Shown one piece after another: positions 39,546 to 49,333 of a stretch of 64,000 nt of DNA. Within the stretch, counting starts at the first letter, position 1, and each line of letters opens with the position of its first letter. The notes under the pieces are model-generated. The model searched no databases and had not been told where the DNA came from. It worked only from the letters and a program-made list of their open reading frames with translations. Origin of the DNA: an uncultured Kiritimatiellota bacterium. GTDB taxonomy: Bacteria > Verrucomicrobiota > Kiritimatiellia > RFP12 > UBA1067. The translations under genes were made by a program, and so were the position numbers. The stretch spans positions 1 to 64,000 of the forward strand of contig CAKTZI010000021.1 in NCBI GenBank assembly GCA_934635385.1, written 5' to 3'.

Positions 39546-40865
39546 TTAGATGTACGGGAATGGGATGCCCGCATAGATGCCTTCTAGGTATCGCTTGCGG
39601 AAATTTAAGACATTGCGAGTCTTTTCAAAGTCGCAGATTCGTTTGCAGGTCGTTCCATCTTTGAGGGTTTTGTTGATAATGGCGACCTCCGATATGCGCA
39701 GTTGATTGTCGTCTAGCAAGGTCGGGTCGTGTAGCGTGAATATAAGTTGCGCGTTTAATTTGTTGTATCGTCTGGATTTGAACAGTTTGACAAGAGAAGC
39801 CAAGATAAAAGGGTGAAGAGATTGATCCAATTCGTCGATGACGATTGTTTTACCCTTTTCCAGTGCCCAAAGTGCAACTCCTAACAGGCCTGCGATAACT
39901 TTTGTTCCATCCGACTCTTCCAGCATGAAGTTGAATGGGATGAGATGTCCTTCGGTATCGAGATGTCGAGAAGTGTATTCATCAACAAGAATGGAATCGT
40001 TGCTATTTCTATAAATGCTCCCTTCGGGGAAAAATTTGTTTTCGCTTTCACATTTTGGAATCTTCTGTCTCAAAAGATTAATGTTTTGAATGCCGAAATC
40101 GAATTTCTTCAAGAGTGTGGCAATCTTTCCGAGGGCTTCGGATCTAGCCTCGTCAGAATCCGTCCCTGCAAGTAATTCGACACCTTGTGAAAGATAGAAG
40201 GTGTTTCGGTTAAAGACATGCAAACGCGAGTGGATTTCATTCCAAACAGTGGATGCCAAAGGGAAAAGGCCAGCAAACGAACGGACAAGGCACCATAGAA
40301 ATGGACGAATCATTAGGCCTTCAGCGTTGGAGCATTCTACTCGTATGGCCTCTTGTAAGCGGCTTTCTGGGTAGGCTTGCGTGGCAATTGCTTGAACATT
40401 GTCAATTCGACGTTTATTCGAAGCGGCATTAATGCAAAACAGTATGTTTTCTTCTGAGGTTGAGGTTTTCGTGGTGATCTCTGATAATTTCTCGCAGAGC
40501 AGTTGAGTTTTATTGTACTCAATTAGGTAATGGAGGTGTTTCTCATTAATTGAGAAATCAAGTATGAATCTACAAGAATCGTATTTCCTGTTGAGTTTGT
40601 TTGGCAAATAGAACCCAGATATGCCATGTGTGAGAATTGCAAGAAAGCATTGGAAAGCATCAATCAGATTTGTCTTTCCAGATGCATTGGCACCATAAAT
40701 GGCAAGAATGGGAACATAGCGATCAAGTTTGCCGGCACCTGTTTGGAGGAATGCGAATGTCTCGGACATTGAGTCGCGAGGCGGTGCTTTTCCCTCATTG
40801 TAGGTAAAATCGAATTTCAAATCCAATATCGACTTGAAGTTTCTTACTGAAAATGACCGAATCAT
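39546..40865 (-). CDS. AAA15/AbiLi-like ATPase
   Basis: A 439-residue SMC/OLD-like ATPase: N-terminal FSVRNFKSI, Walker A YGANASGKTNLIDA (about residue 57), Walker B TIVIDELDQSLHP and the following histidine region FTLHDPTLLDDN. With the RloB-like gene it forms an AbiL/RloAB-like pair that probably shuts down infected cells. Promoter at 40903. Confidence 0.8.
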   Translation of the reverse strand: MIRSFSVRNFKSILDLKFDFTYNEGKAPPRDSMSETFAFLQTGAGKLDRYVPILAIYGANASGKTNLIDAFQCFLAILTHGISGFYLPNKLNRKYDSCRFILDFSINEKHLHYLIEYNKTQLLCEKLSEITTKTSTSEENILFCINAASNKRRIDNVQAIATQAYPESRLQEAIRVECSNAEGLMIRPFLWCLVRSFAGLFPLASTVWNEIHSRLHVFNRNTFYLSQGVELLAGTDSDEARSEALGKIATLLKKFDFGIQNINLLRQKIPKCESENKFFPEGSIYRNSNDSILVDEYTSRHLDTEGHLIPFNFMLEESDGTKVIAGLLGVALWALEKGKTIVIDELDQSLHPFILASLVKLFKSRRYNKLNAQLIFTLHDPTLLDDNQLRISEVAIINKTLKDGTTCKRICDFEKTRNVLNFRKRYLEGIYAGIPFPYI

Positions 40866-40902
40866 GATTAAGTGTCAACCTTATTTAGGTATCTGTGTGC
40901 GT

Positions 40903-40911
40903 ATTATATCA
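40903..40911 (-). promoter_or_regulatory. Extended -10 promoter of the AbiL-like pair
   Basis: TGATATAAT on the minus strand, about 38 bases before the ATPase start, directly after the pseudogene at 40942. Confidence 0.5.
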
Positions 40912-40941
40912 TAATCATTCTGGGATAAGCAATGTTCTTGA

Positions 40942-41238
40942 TTATCCGAAGCCGCCTTGTTGCGCACCATATGGATCGAGCGTACCGAGGAAGAGTCTGT
41001 CGGCGTGGTCGAGGATGTAGCGGTTGCGCAGGGCGGCGAAGCGGGCATCGATGCGGCGGAGGGACTGCGAGACAGATTAAATGACGAGAAGCCGTCCGTC
41101 GGCAAGCGGCTGGCGGAAGAGCGTGGGAATGTGCCGCACATTCCACATTCGCCGCGCAAGGACGAGAATGAGGGGCGAAGTGCCCTTCAAGAGGATGTTG
41201 AGGACTTCCTTTTCAAGCGGACTCTGAAAGCCGCTCAT
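40942..41238 (-). pseudogene. Truncated SLOG/DprA-like protein with an internal stop
   Basis: The frame starts MSGFQSPLEKEVLNILLKGT, has a TAA at 41077-41079, then continues SVSQSLRRIDARFAALRNRY and ILDHADRLFLGTLDPYG. This is the distal half of a DprA-like (SLOG) family; the nucleotide-binding first half is gone. It begins 12 bases after the protease gene and so was the last gene of that operon. SLOG domains are nucleotide sensors in conflict systems, which fits the context. Confidence 0.5.
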
Positions 41239-41250
41239 CACGCAAATATG

Positions 41251-43455
41251 CTATTTTGCCAAGTTCGGGAACACCAGACTCACCTCTGTCGAACTTGTGG
41301 CGAGAGACGCCGCTTTGTGCCCTTCCATTTTCTCAAGCAACCCACCAAAATTGACCCCAAGGACGGTTTCCGTCTGATAGTCGATGAGTGGCCCACCACT
41401 ATAACCACACTTCGTGCTCATATAGTTGAGAATCGTCTCGAAAGATGTCGTTTGACCTCCATAAGAATAGTCACGCTTGAACAGCTTCTCCGCCTTTCCA
41501 TCAGTAAACGCAGGAGGCCCCATGCACACGGTTCCTTTGGGATAGCCAATGGCAAACACATGTCGTGCAGATCGCTCGGCAATTCCCTTGATAAGCTTTT
41601 CATCTGCCAAATGCAGATATCCCGGCAGACAATCGTCAACCGCTCCGCCCGACTTATCGCAAAGCCTCAGGAGCGCAAGGTCACGGCCTCGATCACTACG
41701 CTCAACCTTCGCATAATACGTTTTCCCTCTCACGTTTGTCAGTGTGACGGGGCCAACAACCTTGTAATTCGCCGAATTGGCGTAGCATTCTGGGATTCCG
41801 CCGACGGCCACATGGTAATTCGAAAGCAGCAACTTGTCAGAAACCGCAAACGCCGTCCCGTTGATGAGCGAACCATCCTGCAACCGTGCGAGACAGAAGT
41901 ACACGTTTGGGATCACCACTTCATACTTTGCCTTTGTCAACCCATCTGCCGAAGAGTCATGCGAAAACGGGAAGACCTCGACGTGCGTTGTCGTCCTTTC
42001 CTTGCCTCGAACGGAATACTGGATCTCTGCCGCCATTTCCACAAAGTACGCCCCTTTGTAACGCCCTATTCCCCAGTCCAATTCCAACATGTCATTGCCG
42101 ACCTGGCGCTTCTCTGCCTCAAAAGAAAGGCTTTCTTCCTCATGTCGCCCACCCGGTCTAAAAGCGACCTCCCACCCTTTCACAATTGGATGAATTTCCG
42201 ATGAATTGCAACAAGTCAACTTGTATCGGCGCATCTCATTGGACTGATCGCGACCGATCTCCAGAATCTGCCACGTCGGCATGTCGATCGTGTTCCATTG
42301 AAACGGCTCAACTCGTTGCGGCTTTCCATCTACGGTGACAGTCGCTGTGACCGTATAAGTCTTGTCATATCTCAATCCATTTTCAGGGTTGTACGTGGCC
42401 GACTCTCCCTGAAGTCTCACGACATCATTTACTCTCCAATCAGAAACGACAAACTTCTTGCCTTTCAACCCGTCTACGGGAGAAACCGAGAACTCCACAC
42501 GAGCCACATCTGCATTCGATCCCGGCAGTTCTTCCGAAGCGTTCACCTTGAAACGGCACATAAACGCCTGCGTCGCCTCTTGATTCGTTACCGATTCCGG
42601 CGTCTTATTACCCATGCCTGGTTCGCTGTCCGAATTCTTCTCACCAGACTGCGCCGGAGGCTTCCCGCCCACCAAGTCCGCAGGAATTTTCGGGGCGATG
42701 CCAGACGACAGTCCGCCGTCGCCAAGTCCGTATCCCAATCGAGAAACACACCCTCGCAGACAACCTCTCATCAAGTATGCAGCAAGAGCAACAAGAGCGA
42801 ACCTGATCAACCAATGCAGCAAACGGCCAAAGCGTCCTTTCGAGTTTCTGCCACTTTCTGGATTAGGCACGTCCTCTGTCCCCGCATCACCCTTGCAATT
42901 CGACGGTGACTCCGTTTTTGGCAGTCCCAAAGCATCGCGTAAGGGCATTCGTTCAGGCTTGTCTTCCCAACTTTCAGCGTTCACAGATGCGGGCAAGAAA
43001 GTCGAGTGCTTGCCCTCCTTTGCGAGTCCCCAAATAATGTGCAACTTCCGACTAAAGAGCCCTGTCGTTCGCCAACATTCCGGCATATACTGGGGATTCG
43101 GCAGCTGAAGATTCCTAAAGAACTCACGGCGATCCGAAGGGACGTTCACATCATTCGCCATCGCGTGAAGTCGTTCGATCTCCTCTTGAACGCGATGAAC
43201 CTCTGATGCAGATGGTTTTCTTCTGTCAAATGGCTTAGACCCTTTCAGGATTTCAAGCCCCAACTTGTTGACCTTGCTAAACGTAACGTGGGGCTCGGCC
43301 CCGTCAAGCTCAAAGTCTGCTTGTGGATATGTCTCGCCCGCGATGCCCCTCAACGCGAACTGAAACTCCGGCTCCCAACACTTACGTGCATTCAATGGTG
43401 AAATTGTTAGTGGACGATATCCGTCTCTCAACGAAAACTTTAACCCAGAACGCAT
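41251..43455 (-). CDS. Membrane-tethered trypsin-like protease with an N-terminal shared domain
   Basis: A 734-residue protein. N-terminal domain (about residues 1-165) containing SDRREFFRNLQLPNP and TTGLFSRKLHIIWG is shared with the protein at 44505. After a linker and transmembrane segment (about 215-232), an extracytoplasmic region has two immunoglobulin-like or beta-rich parts, then a trypsin-like domain: LLLSNYHVAVGG (His near 547), RDLALLRL (Asp) and CGYSGGPLIDYQT (Ser near 686). Its start is preceded by AAGGAGG. It is the likely effector of the SrfBC-like operon. Confidence 0.7.
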   Translation of the reverse strand: MRSGLKFSLRDGYRPLTISPLNARKCWEPEFQFALRGIAGETYPQADFELDGAEPHVTFSKVNKLGLEILKGSKPFDRRKPSASEVHRVQEEIERLHAMANDVNVPSDRREFFRNLQLPNPQYMPECWRTTGLFSRKLHIIWGLAKEGKHSTFLPASVNAESWEDKPERMPLRDALGLPKTESPSNCKGDAGTEDVPNPESGRNSKGRFGRLLHWLIRFALVALAAYLMRGCLRGCVSRLGYGLGDGGLSSGIAPKIPADLVGGKPPAQSGEKNSDSEPGMGNKTPESVTNQEATQAFMCRFKVNASEELPGSNADVARVEFSVSPVDGLKGKKFVVSDWRVNDVVRLQGESATYNPENGLRYDKTYTVTATVTVDGKPQRVEPFQWNTIDMPTWQILEIGRDQSNEMRRYKLTCCNSSEIHPIVKGWEVAFRPGGRHEEESLSFEAEKRQVGNDMLELDWGIGRYKGAYFVEMAAEIQYSVRGKERTTTHVEVFPFSHDSSADGLTKAKYEVVIPNVYFCLARLQDGSLINGTAFAVSDKLLLSNYHVAVGGIPECYANSANYKVVGPVTLTNVRGKTYYAKVERSDRGRDLALLRLCDKSGGAVDDCLPGYLHLADEKLIKGIAERSARHVFAIGYPKGTVCMGPPAFTDGKAEKLFKRDYSYGGQTTSFETILNYMSTKCGYSGGPLIDYQTETVLGVNFGGLLEKMEGHKAASLATSSTEVSLVFPNLAK

Positions 43456-43479
43456 GAACTGACCTCCTTCCGCCGTCCG

Positions 43480-44493
43480 TTAGAAATACTTGATCGGAAT
43501 CAACCTTGTCGCCTCTTTGTAAAGTTCCTTAAGCTTATTGTGCTTTCCGACAATATCATTGTACATGTCTTTGAGTTTATTATATCTCGCATCTTTTTCA
43601 GCACATCGTCTTTCAGTCTCTTCAATCTTCCGTTGCGCCTCGTGCCATTGCTTCGCAAGTTCGACGGCTTCGCTTTCCTTTGACAGGAGCTTCCGATTGG
43701 ACGATGCCACAAGCGAATTGTATTTTTCAATCAATGCTTGGCGGCTGGCTTTTGCCGCTGCGAGATCTTCCATACGCTTTCGACATTCAGATTCTGCCGC
43801 TGACACTTTGGCATTTGCGGTAGCAAGATCTTTCACAAGTCCATCTGCCCTTGATTTTTCGGCTGCTAACGTCAATTCCACTTGTCGAACGGACTCTTCC
43901 GTCTGTTTCAACTTCGTTTCAAGGACTTTTCGCCGCTCTGCAGCAGTCAAGATCTGCCGTTGGAGATCCGCGCACGCAGCATCAGATTTCTCCGCCCTCT
44001 TCTTTGAAGCCTCCCGCTCCTCTTTCAATGCCACCCGCAACTGCGCGATGTACAGTGCAATGTTTCTGAGATACTGCTTGCCCATCAACCCACGAAGAGC
44101 CTCGACATCGGCTTTTACCGTTGGATCACCCACCTCCTCTGCAACAAGTAAGCACCAAGCGGCTTTGGGTTTGTTGCTTTCGCGTCTGAAGTAGATTTTC
44201 GCCAAATTTACCGCCGCCTGTGCATCGCCGCTCAACATCGCATTCTCAAGGAGTTTCTTCCCGCGTTCGCAATCTACCGCGACACCTCGCCCTTCGTAAT
44301 ACATGACACCCAATCGTCGTGCCACTCCGGGACTGGACGTATCCAAACCATTGCTTTGTTTCGCCGCTTCCTCATACTCCGTAGCATCATATGCGGACAC
44401 AAAGTCATTCTCGTTCGCAAAAATCGCGCCGCCGAACATCAGCATTCCTCCCAAGAGGCATGCACACTTTCGCCACATCAGTCTTTTCGTCAT
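43480..44493 (-). CDS. Secreted Sel1-repeat and coiled-coil protein
   Basis: A 337-residue protein: signal peptide (CACLLGGMLMFGGAIFA), Sel1-like repeats (ARRLGVMYYEGRGVAVDCER, about residues 40-110) and a long coiled coil (about 140-330). The start at 44493 follows GAGGAG; the ORF continues upstream only in the neighbouring gene. It lies between the membrane proteins of the operon and could scaffold the protease outside the cytoplasm. Confidence 0.65.
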   Translation of the reverse strand: MTKRLMWRKCACLLGGMLMFGGAIFANENDFVSAYDATEYEEAAKQSNGLDTSSPGVARRLGVMYYEGRGVAVDCERGKKLLENAMLSGDAQAAVNLAKIYFRRESNKPKAAWCLLVAEEVGDPTVKADVEALRGLMGKQYLRNIALYIAQLRVALKEEREASKKRAEKSDAACADLQRQILTAAERRKVLETKLKQTEESVRQVELTLAAEKSRADGLVKDLATANAKVSAAESECRKRMEDLAAAKASRQALIEKYNSLVASSNRKLLSKESEAVELAKQWHEAQRKIEETERRCAEKDARYNKLKDMYNDIVGKHNKLKELYKEATRLIPIKYF

Positions 44494-44504
44494 GTTATTC
44501 TCCT

Positions 44505-45353
44505 CTATTTGATCGCCCAGAAACAATCGTCGCAAACACCGTTCCGCACACAGTCCATAGGAATCTGGCGTCCACATTTCCTACATTTGTGCGCACTGCA
44601 TTTCCCACTTGCATCAAGATGGCGGTTGCAATTCGACAGGGCGCACCGTTTCGGACACCGTGCGTCAATCTGCAGGAAGCATAAGACGCCTTTCCCTATG
44701 ACGCAATGGTGAACAGGACACTGGATTGGGAGATAGCCCCCCACATAAACAACAGCAGACACCAATGAAACAGTCAAAAGATTACGAAGCCGAAAGAGTC
44801 GTCTCACGCCACTTCTTTTACATTCTGCAAAAACGCTTTTCCGGCTCGCAGCGTCCTCCCATCTCTCGGAAATCTTGGACTTCGGCAAGAACGCTTTGCT
44901 ACCGACCTTCTCATAGCCCCACAGCACATGGAGCTTGCGCGAGAACATCCCACCAGTCATGCGATAGGCTTCAGGATCTTTCCTTGGGTCAGGAAGGAGG
45001 AACCGCCGACAGAATTCCCGCTTCTCCATCGGGACCCGTGGATCGTCCGCCCATGCATGCATCTGGTCTATCGCCGCTTGCAACGTTCGTAGACACTGAT
45101 TCGGGATTGCCTTGTCGCGGAGCGAAATCGACTTTCGCAGGACTTCACGCCCTTTCGTGTCTGTAAGCGCAAACGACACGGATATTCCGCTCGAATTCTG
45201 AATTGGCTCCGGGAAGACAACCTCGTTAACCGCCTTTGAACCGTTGACCCCACGCAGAAGATTCACAAAGTCAACATGCCAATAGGGTGTCGTACCGAAA
45301 CGCAGCAGGCACTCTGGTTCCGACAATTTTACTTGATATCCTTTGGTGCCCAT
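44505..45353 (-). CDS. Membrane protein with shared N-domain and Cys-rich C-terminus
   Basis: A 282-residue protein. Its first 165 residues match the N-terminus of the protease (MEKREFCRRFLLPDPR, TGGMFSRKLHVLWGYEKVGS). After one hydrophobic segment (TVSLVSAVVYVGGYL) comes a Cys/His-rich end (CPVHHC, CPKRCALSNC, CRKCG, CDDCF) like tandem zinc ribbons. Start at 45353 follows GGAG; it is 4 bases after the previous stop. The shared domain probably docks both proteins to the same cytoplasmic partner. Confidence 0.6.
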   Translation of the reverse strand: MGTKGYQVKLSEPECLLRFGTTPYWHVDFVNLLRGVNGSKAVNEVVFPEPIQNSSGISVSFALTDTKGREVLRKSISLRDKAIPNQCLRTLQAAIDQMHAWADDPRVPMEKREFCRRFLLPDPRKDPEAYRMTGGMFSRKLHVLWGYEKVGSKAFLPKSKISERWEDAASRKSVFAECKRSGVRRLFRLRNLLTVSLVSAVVYVGGYLPIQCPVHHCVIGKGVLCFLQIDARCPKRCALSNCNRHLDASGKCSAHKCRKCGRQIPMDCVRNGVCDDCFWAIK

Positions 45354-45357
45354 GCCG

Positions 45358-46503
45358 CTACTCCACGATGGCCTTGCAGTAGACGTGTCCATCCTCGACT
45401 ATGCACCAGTTGAGAACCTTGGCAATTGACGAACCATTGTTCCGATGCTTAACCTCATCGGTATTGAAATCTTCGCCAAGAGACGGTACTTTGCACACGA
45501 TCTTGAGTTTCTTCAGAATCGGCATTTCCTGGAATGCCTGTGCGAAATTACGCAACACCTTCAAGACGTCCCCCTCGGCGGATTTCTTCTGATGCATGTA
45601 ATTCGCCACGACAAGTCCGATGTCCGCCAACAGTTTCTTCCACTCGAAGCACGGGGAAACAGAGTTGCGCTCCATGACGGCGAGTTCCGCCAATGAGGCA
45701 AAAACCAACATCGACGGATCAAATATGGGATCATCCTGCAATCCGGCTTTCAGCTCCTTGAAGAAAGCGTCAAACCATTCCATAGAAGCCAAACACGATG
45801 GAACAGAGGACTTCTGCACTCGCTCGCCTACCTCGCATCGCGCAAACAGTTCGCCATTGGCCGAAATCGCCTCTTCCAGTTTCTCTTCCGTCTGCTCAAG
45901 TTCCTGACACTTCTGTTCAAAGTCATTCTTTAACGCGAGCCATTTCTGATGTTCTTCCGTATACCACTTCTCTATGGTTGCCTTTGCCTTCAGAAGTTCA
46001 TTATGATCCTTCTGGAGTTTCATCGCCTTTCCCGCCTCCGAATGATATTCGAGAACCTTCTTTACAAGTTCGTTGGTCTTCGCCGGCGAGCCAATGTCAC
46101 CGACAAAAGAGAAAATAGAATCCCTGATGTTGTCACGCTCTTGAGAATCCTCGCGCAGGGACTGAATCTTCTCATTCCTTTCTTTCAGTTCCGCATCTTT
46201 TTCTTTCAGTTCATTCTCGACTTCGCGCAACCGATTCTCGCGTGACTGCCGATCGCGTTCATGTTGGGCTTTCAACTGATTAACAAATTCTTCCGAATAG
46301 GTCGGTGCTTCTTTATGAGGCTCCTTTCCCGTTGGCGAAGTAAGCGCGTGATCGGCATCTGCTGGGCCAGTTGTACGCAGGTCCGCCGTAACAGGATCAG
46401 AAACTGGCGTTTCTGCTCCAGCGGTTTCAACCGCAGCACCCAAGCCATTACTCTGAACGACGTTCTCTTCTTCCTCATCAAATCCGGCATCTTTAGTAGC
46501 CAT
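45358..46503 (-). CDS. Coiled-coil protein of the SrfBC-like operon
   Basis: A 381-residue cytoplasmic protein: an acidic, low-complexity N-terminus, a long coiled coil (about residues 85-220, heptads around LREVENELKEKDAELKERNE) and a folded C-terminal part (SMEWFDAFFKELKAGLQD, DIGLVVANYMHQKKSAEG). GGAGG precedes the ATG. By position it could be the SrfA-like member, but sequence support is weak. Confidence 0.5.
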   Translation of the reverse strand: MATKDAGFDEEEENVVQSNGLGAAVETAGAETPVSDPVTADLRTTGPADADHALTSPTGKEPHKEAPTYSEEFVNQLKAQHERDRQSRENRLREVENELKEKDAELKERNEKIQSLREDSQERDNIRDSIFSFVGDIGSPAKTNELVKKVLEYHSEAGKAMKLQKDHNELLKAKATIEKWYTEEHQKWLALKNDFEQKCQELEQTEEKLEEAISANGELFARCEVGERVQKSSVPSCLASMEWFDAFFKELKAGLQDDPIFDPSMLVFASLAELAVMERNSVSPCFEWKKLLADIGLVVANYMHQKKSAEGDVLKVLRNFAQAFQEMPILKKLKIVCKVPSLGEDFNTDEVKHRNNGSSIAKVLNWCIVEDGHVYCKAIVE

Positions 46504-46522
46504 GGTTCTTCCTCCTTAAACT

Positions 46523-49315
46523 CTACGAAACGACACATCCGCTGTCTTGCCAGAAAAGCTCGTCCCCCTGGCAGACCGCCAGTTCATATTGCGATGCATA
46601 ATCAACGGACTCATCCTCCTTGATCAGCGACACAAGTTCAAGATGCTCTGCCTTGGTGGCTTCGTCGCGCCCACGCTTGACACGCGCAAGAAACTTGATT
46701 GTCGACACCTGCGCATTGGGGTCTCGGGGCTGAAGCCGATAGACGGCGGACGGGAACGTGTCCTGCGTCATGCGCCGGGCAATGATCTTGTGAACGTCCA
46801 GAACCACCGTTGTCTCGTTCCTGTCATCGAATGCAAACGGTTTGCCGTTCGGCTTCATGAATGAATCCTGAAAGCCCCACTGGCTATCGTACTCCGCCGC
46901 GAAAATCGTCTTCTCGATCTTCCAGCCCTGGATCTTCTGATTTGCCAACATGAAATTGAGCGCCGCGCCGACAGCCGTGATGCTCTTTGCGTCCTTGACC
47001 GTATTATCGACGATATTCCCGTTTTCATCCGTCTTGACAAATGGATACCAATCCCCCGCACAGTAATTCTTGGCCGCCACGATGCGATCATTCGTCACAG
47101 GAATGTATTTCTTGGCAAGCTCCTGAAGTTCGGGAAGTTCGGATGTCTTGCCACTCATGAAGAACATGTCTATATCGTGCAAGGCCGCAATACGCGCCGC
47201 ATTGGCAAAGGCATTCTCAAAGAATTCGCGAATGAGATTGTTGACGGCTATTACATCATATTCGATCTCAACTGCGCACCATTCTGCCTTTGATATCTCA
47301 GGAATCCCAAGGTGCATGTAAAGCTCGTCGTACCAGCTGCTCTCGCCCACACCAGCGTTTCTCGGAGTGAAATGCCCGTTCGGCGCACCCGACGCCAGAT
47401 CGCTCATGACCTTAATCGCAAGCGGAACGATATTGAGCTTGAGGTCTTTAGAGCGTTTCACCTGTTCGGTCGCCTTGGCAACGCGCCCCGTAAAGTAACG
47501 GCGAATCGCCTCGCCGGCAGTCGAGTCTGCCTTTTCAATCGCCGGAAAGATGACCTGATCGATGATTTGGCGCATGAGCTCGTCGCCCGCTTCGGAATAG
47601 CCATCACGAAACAGCAATTTCGGTTGAAGGTCAACCAGTCCTTCTTCCCGTGTCTCAAGACAGCCGTACTCAACAACCGAAATGTCACTCGTTCCTCCGC
47701 CAATGTCAAAATTCATGATGCGGAATGTCGACCGGCCGTCATCGCGCTTCTTGCCCGCGAACTTCAGCCATCCCTGCGCGTTGTCCCCGAATTTGTGAAT
47801 CTCGGAAAACACGAATGGAAGCTGACTGGCGACCGCCTCATCGACACTCATGTCGAGCTTGATCTGATCGTAAGAGGAAAAATTGGTGCGCTCGAAGATG
47901 CGGACTGCCTCCGCGCACCGTTGCCTGTAGATCGCAATCTCGTCTCGTGTCCAACCCGATGGATAGGTCACGATGACATCATGAATGGAGTAGGGCGTAA
48001 ATGCGCCATTCGCGTCCGTCAGGCGATTGCACTGGTCCCACGCACGTTCGAGTATGCCGACCAGCATCCACACAAACGTGGCCGAGCGCGGATAATTAGG
48101 CATCGACGGCTCACGCAATGGGCGCAAGAACGCCTCTGTCCTATCGGGGTCGACAAACTCGCCGGATTCGTTCATCCAATAAAGCAGATCAGACCGTAGC
48201 TTGTTGGCTCGGATCTTGTCGACCTTTGTCCAGGCATTCGGAATCATGCTCCACGCGAGATTGGTCTTCTTGCGCTCCGCGAAATAGCGCTTCGGCGAGC
48301 TTTGCTGAATCTGAAGCCCTTGCTCAATGAGTCCAGTGACGCCGTTCGTCTTCAGAAAGTTCGTCGCCTCCTTGCCGAGGATGACCGGTGAATACCGAAC
48401 GAACATCGTCGGGATACGCTGCTCTTCCCGGTCATTGAACGTGTCTGTCTTCAGTCCGAAGAACTTCTTGACCGTCTTCTGGATGTACTTGCGCTGCAGC
48501 ACACTCGGTTCGTCTTCGTCAAATTCGGTTTGATGCAGCATGATCCATGAGCTGACAATGCCATTGTCGACATTCGCGATATCGCCTTTTGTCACGGCGT
48601 CGGTTTTCGTTGGCAGATTCAACATGACCGGCGTACAACAGTTGCGGATGGCGTCAACCTCATCAACCATGCCCGTTGGCTCATCTTTGAGGAAGAGCGC
48701 TCCCGTGCGTGTATTGCCGATATCGATAACGAGATGAGCCCCCAACGCTCCGTTCGCGATGATTCGTGCACGGAACCCGATCCGAATGTCGATGCCAATT
48801 AGCGGAGGGTTTTCCCCGACCTCGAAATGGCAGGCCTCCTGCTCTAGAGGCGGGAAATAAGTTCCATCCGGGATCTGCTGATAAACGGACTGGAATGGCG
48901 GCGCGTGTCTTGCGCTGTCAAGCACAGTTTGCGCATTCAGGAGGAAGCCGCATTCATTGAAGCGGTCGCCGGGAGCAGTCGTTTCAATGGCCAGTTCAAC
49001 GCCAAGAATCTCATACGTGGTCTGCTCGTCTGGATTCCGGAAGTTCTTGACCGTAAGGCGCATTTTGACAAAAGCGCAATTCTCCCATGAATCCCAACGC
49101 TGCTTCTTGGCGTCCCCTTTCAACTTGTCGCGAAAATTGGCTATCGTCTCGTCGGCGATCAGTTGGGCATGACGCGCCTTAAACGTGTCAACCTCATCCC
49201 AAAGCGCCTGCGAAAGATCCGGGGCCTCGTTGACGTCGAAAGCCAACAGGGGATAGAATCGGAACTGGCATCCTGTATTTGAAAGAACTGTAGGCGTCCA
49301 TTTGTTATTAATCAT
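46523..49315 (-). CDS. SrfB-like protein with an actin/Hsp70-type ATPase fold
   Basis: A 930-residue protein with ASKHA-type motifs: phosphate-1 HLVIDIGNTRTGALFL (near residue 193), phosphate-2 FDIGGGTSDISVVEY (near 538) and adenosine-type AVGAALNF (near 780). Size and neighbour match virulence factor SrfB. The ATG at 49315 has AGGAG at the right distance; another ATG lies two codons earlier. It is likely a nucleotide-driven scaffold or chaperone acting with the SrfC-like protein. Confidence 0.65.
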   Translation of the reverse strand: MINNKWTPTVLSNTGCQFRFYPLLAFDVNEAPDLSQALWDEVDTFKARHAQLIADETIANFRDKLKGDAKKQRWDSWENCAFVKMRLTVKNFRNPDEQTTYEILGVELAIETTAPGDRFNECGFLLNAQTVLDSARHAPPFQSVYQQIPDGTYFPPLEQEACHFEVGENPPLIGIDIRIGFRARIIANGALGAHLVIDIGNTRTGALFLKDEPTGMVDEVDAIRNCCTPVMLNLPTKTDAVTKGDIANVDNGIVSSWIMLHQTEFDEDEPSVLQRKYIQKTVKKFFGLKTDTFNDREEQRIPTMFVRYSPVILGKEATNFLKTNGVTGLIEQGLQIQQSSPKRYFAERKKTNLAWSMIPNAWTKVDKIRANKLRSDLLYWMNESGEFVDPDRTEAFLRPLREPSMPNYPRSATFVWMLVGILERAWDQCNRLTDANGAFTPYSIHDVIVTYPSGWTRDEIAIYRQRCAEAVRIFERTNFSSYDQIKLDMSVDEAVASQLPFVFSEIHKFGDNAQGWLKFAGKKRDDGRSTFRIMNFDIGGGTSDISVVEYGCLETREEGLVDLQPKLLFRDGYSEAGDELMRQIIDQVIFPAIEKADSTAGEAIRRYFTGRVAKATEQVKRSKDLKLNIVPLAIKVMSDLASGAPNGHFTPRNAGVGESSWYDELYMHLGIPEISKAEWCAVEIEYDVIAVNNLIREFFENAFANAARIAALHDIDMFFMSGKTSELPELQELAKKYIPVTNDRIVAAKNYCAGDWYPFVKTDENGNIVDNTVKDAKSITAVGAALNFMLANQKIQGWKIEKTIFAAEYDSQWGFQDSFMKPNGKPFAFDDRNETTVVLDVHKIIARRMTQDTFPSAVYRLQPRDPNAQVSTIKFLARVKRGRDEATKAEHLELVSLIKEDESVDYASQYELAVCQGDELFWQDSGCVVS

Positions 49316-49333
49316 GTCCATTCTCCTGAAACA

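Noticed and set aside
40957..42204. Plus-strand ORF across the SLOG relic and the protease 3' end
   Set aside because: The opposite strand carries the trypsin motif GYSGGP and the SLOG-like frame; this strand shows nothing comparable.
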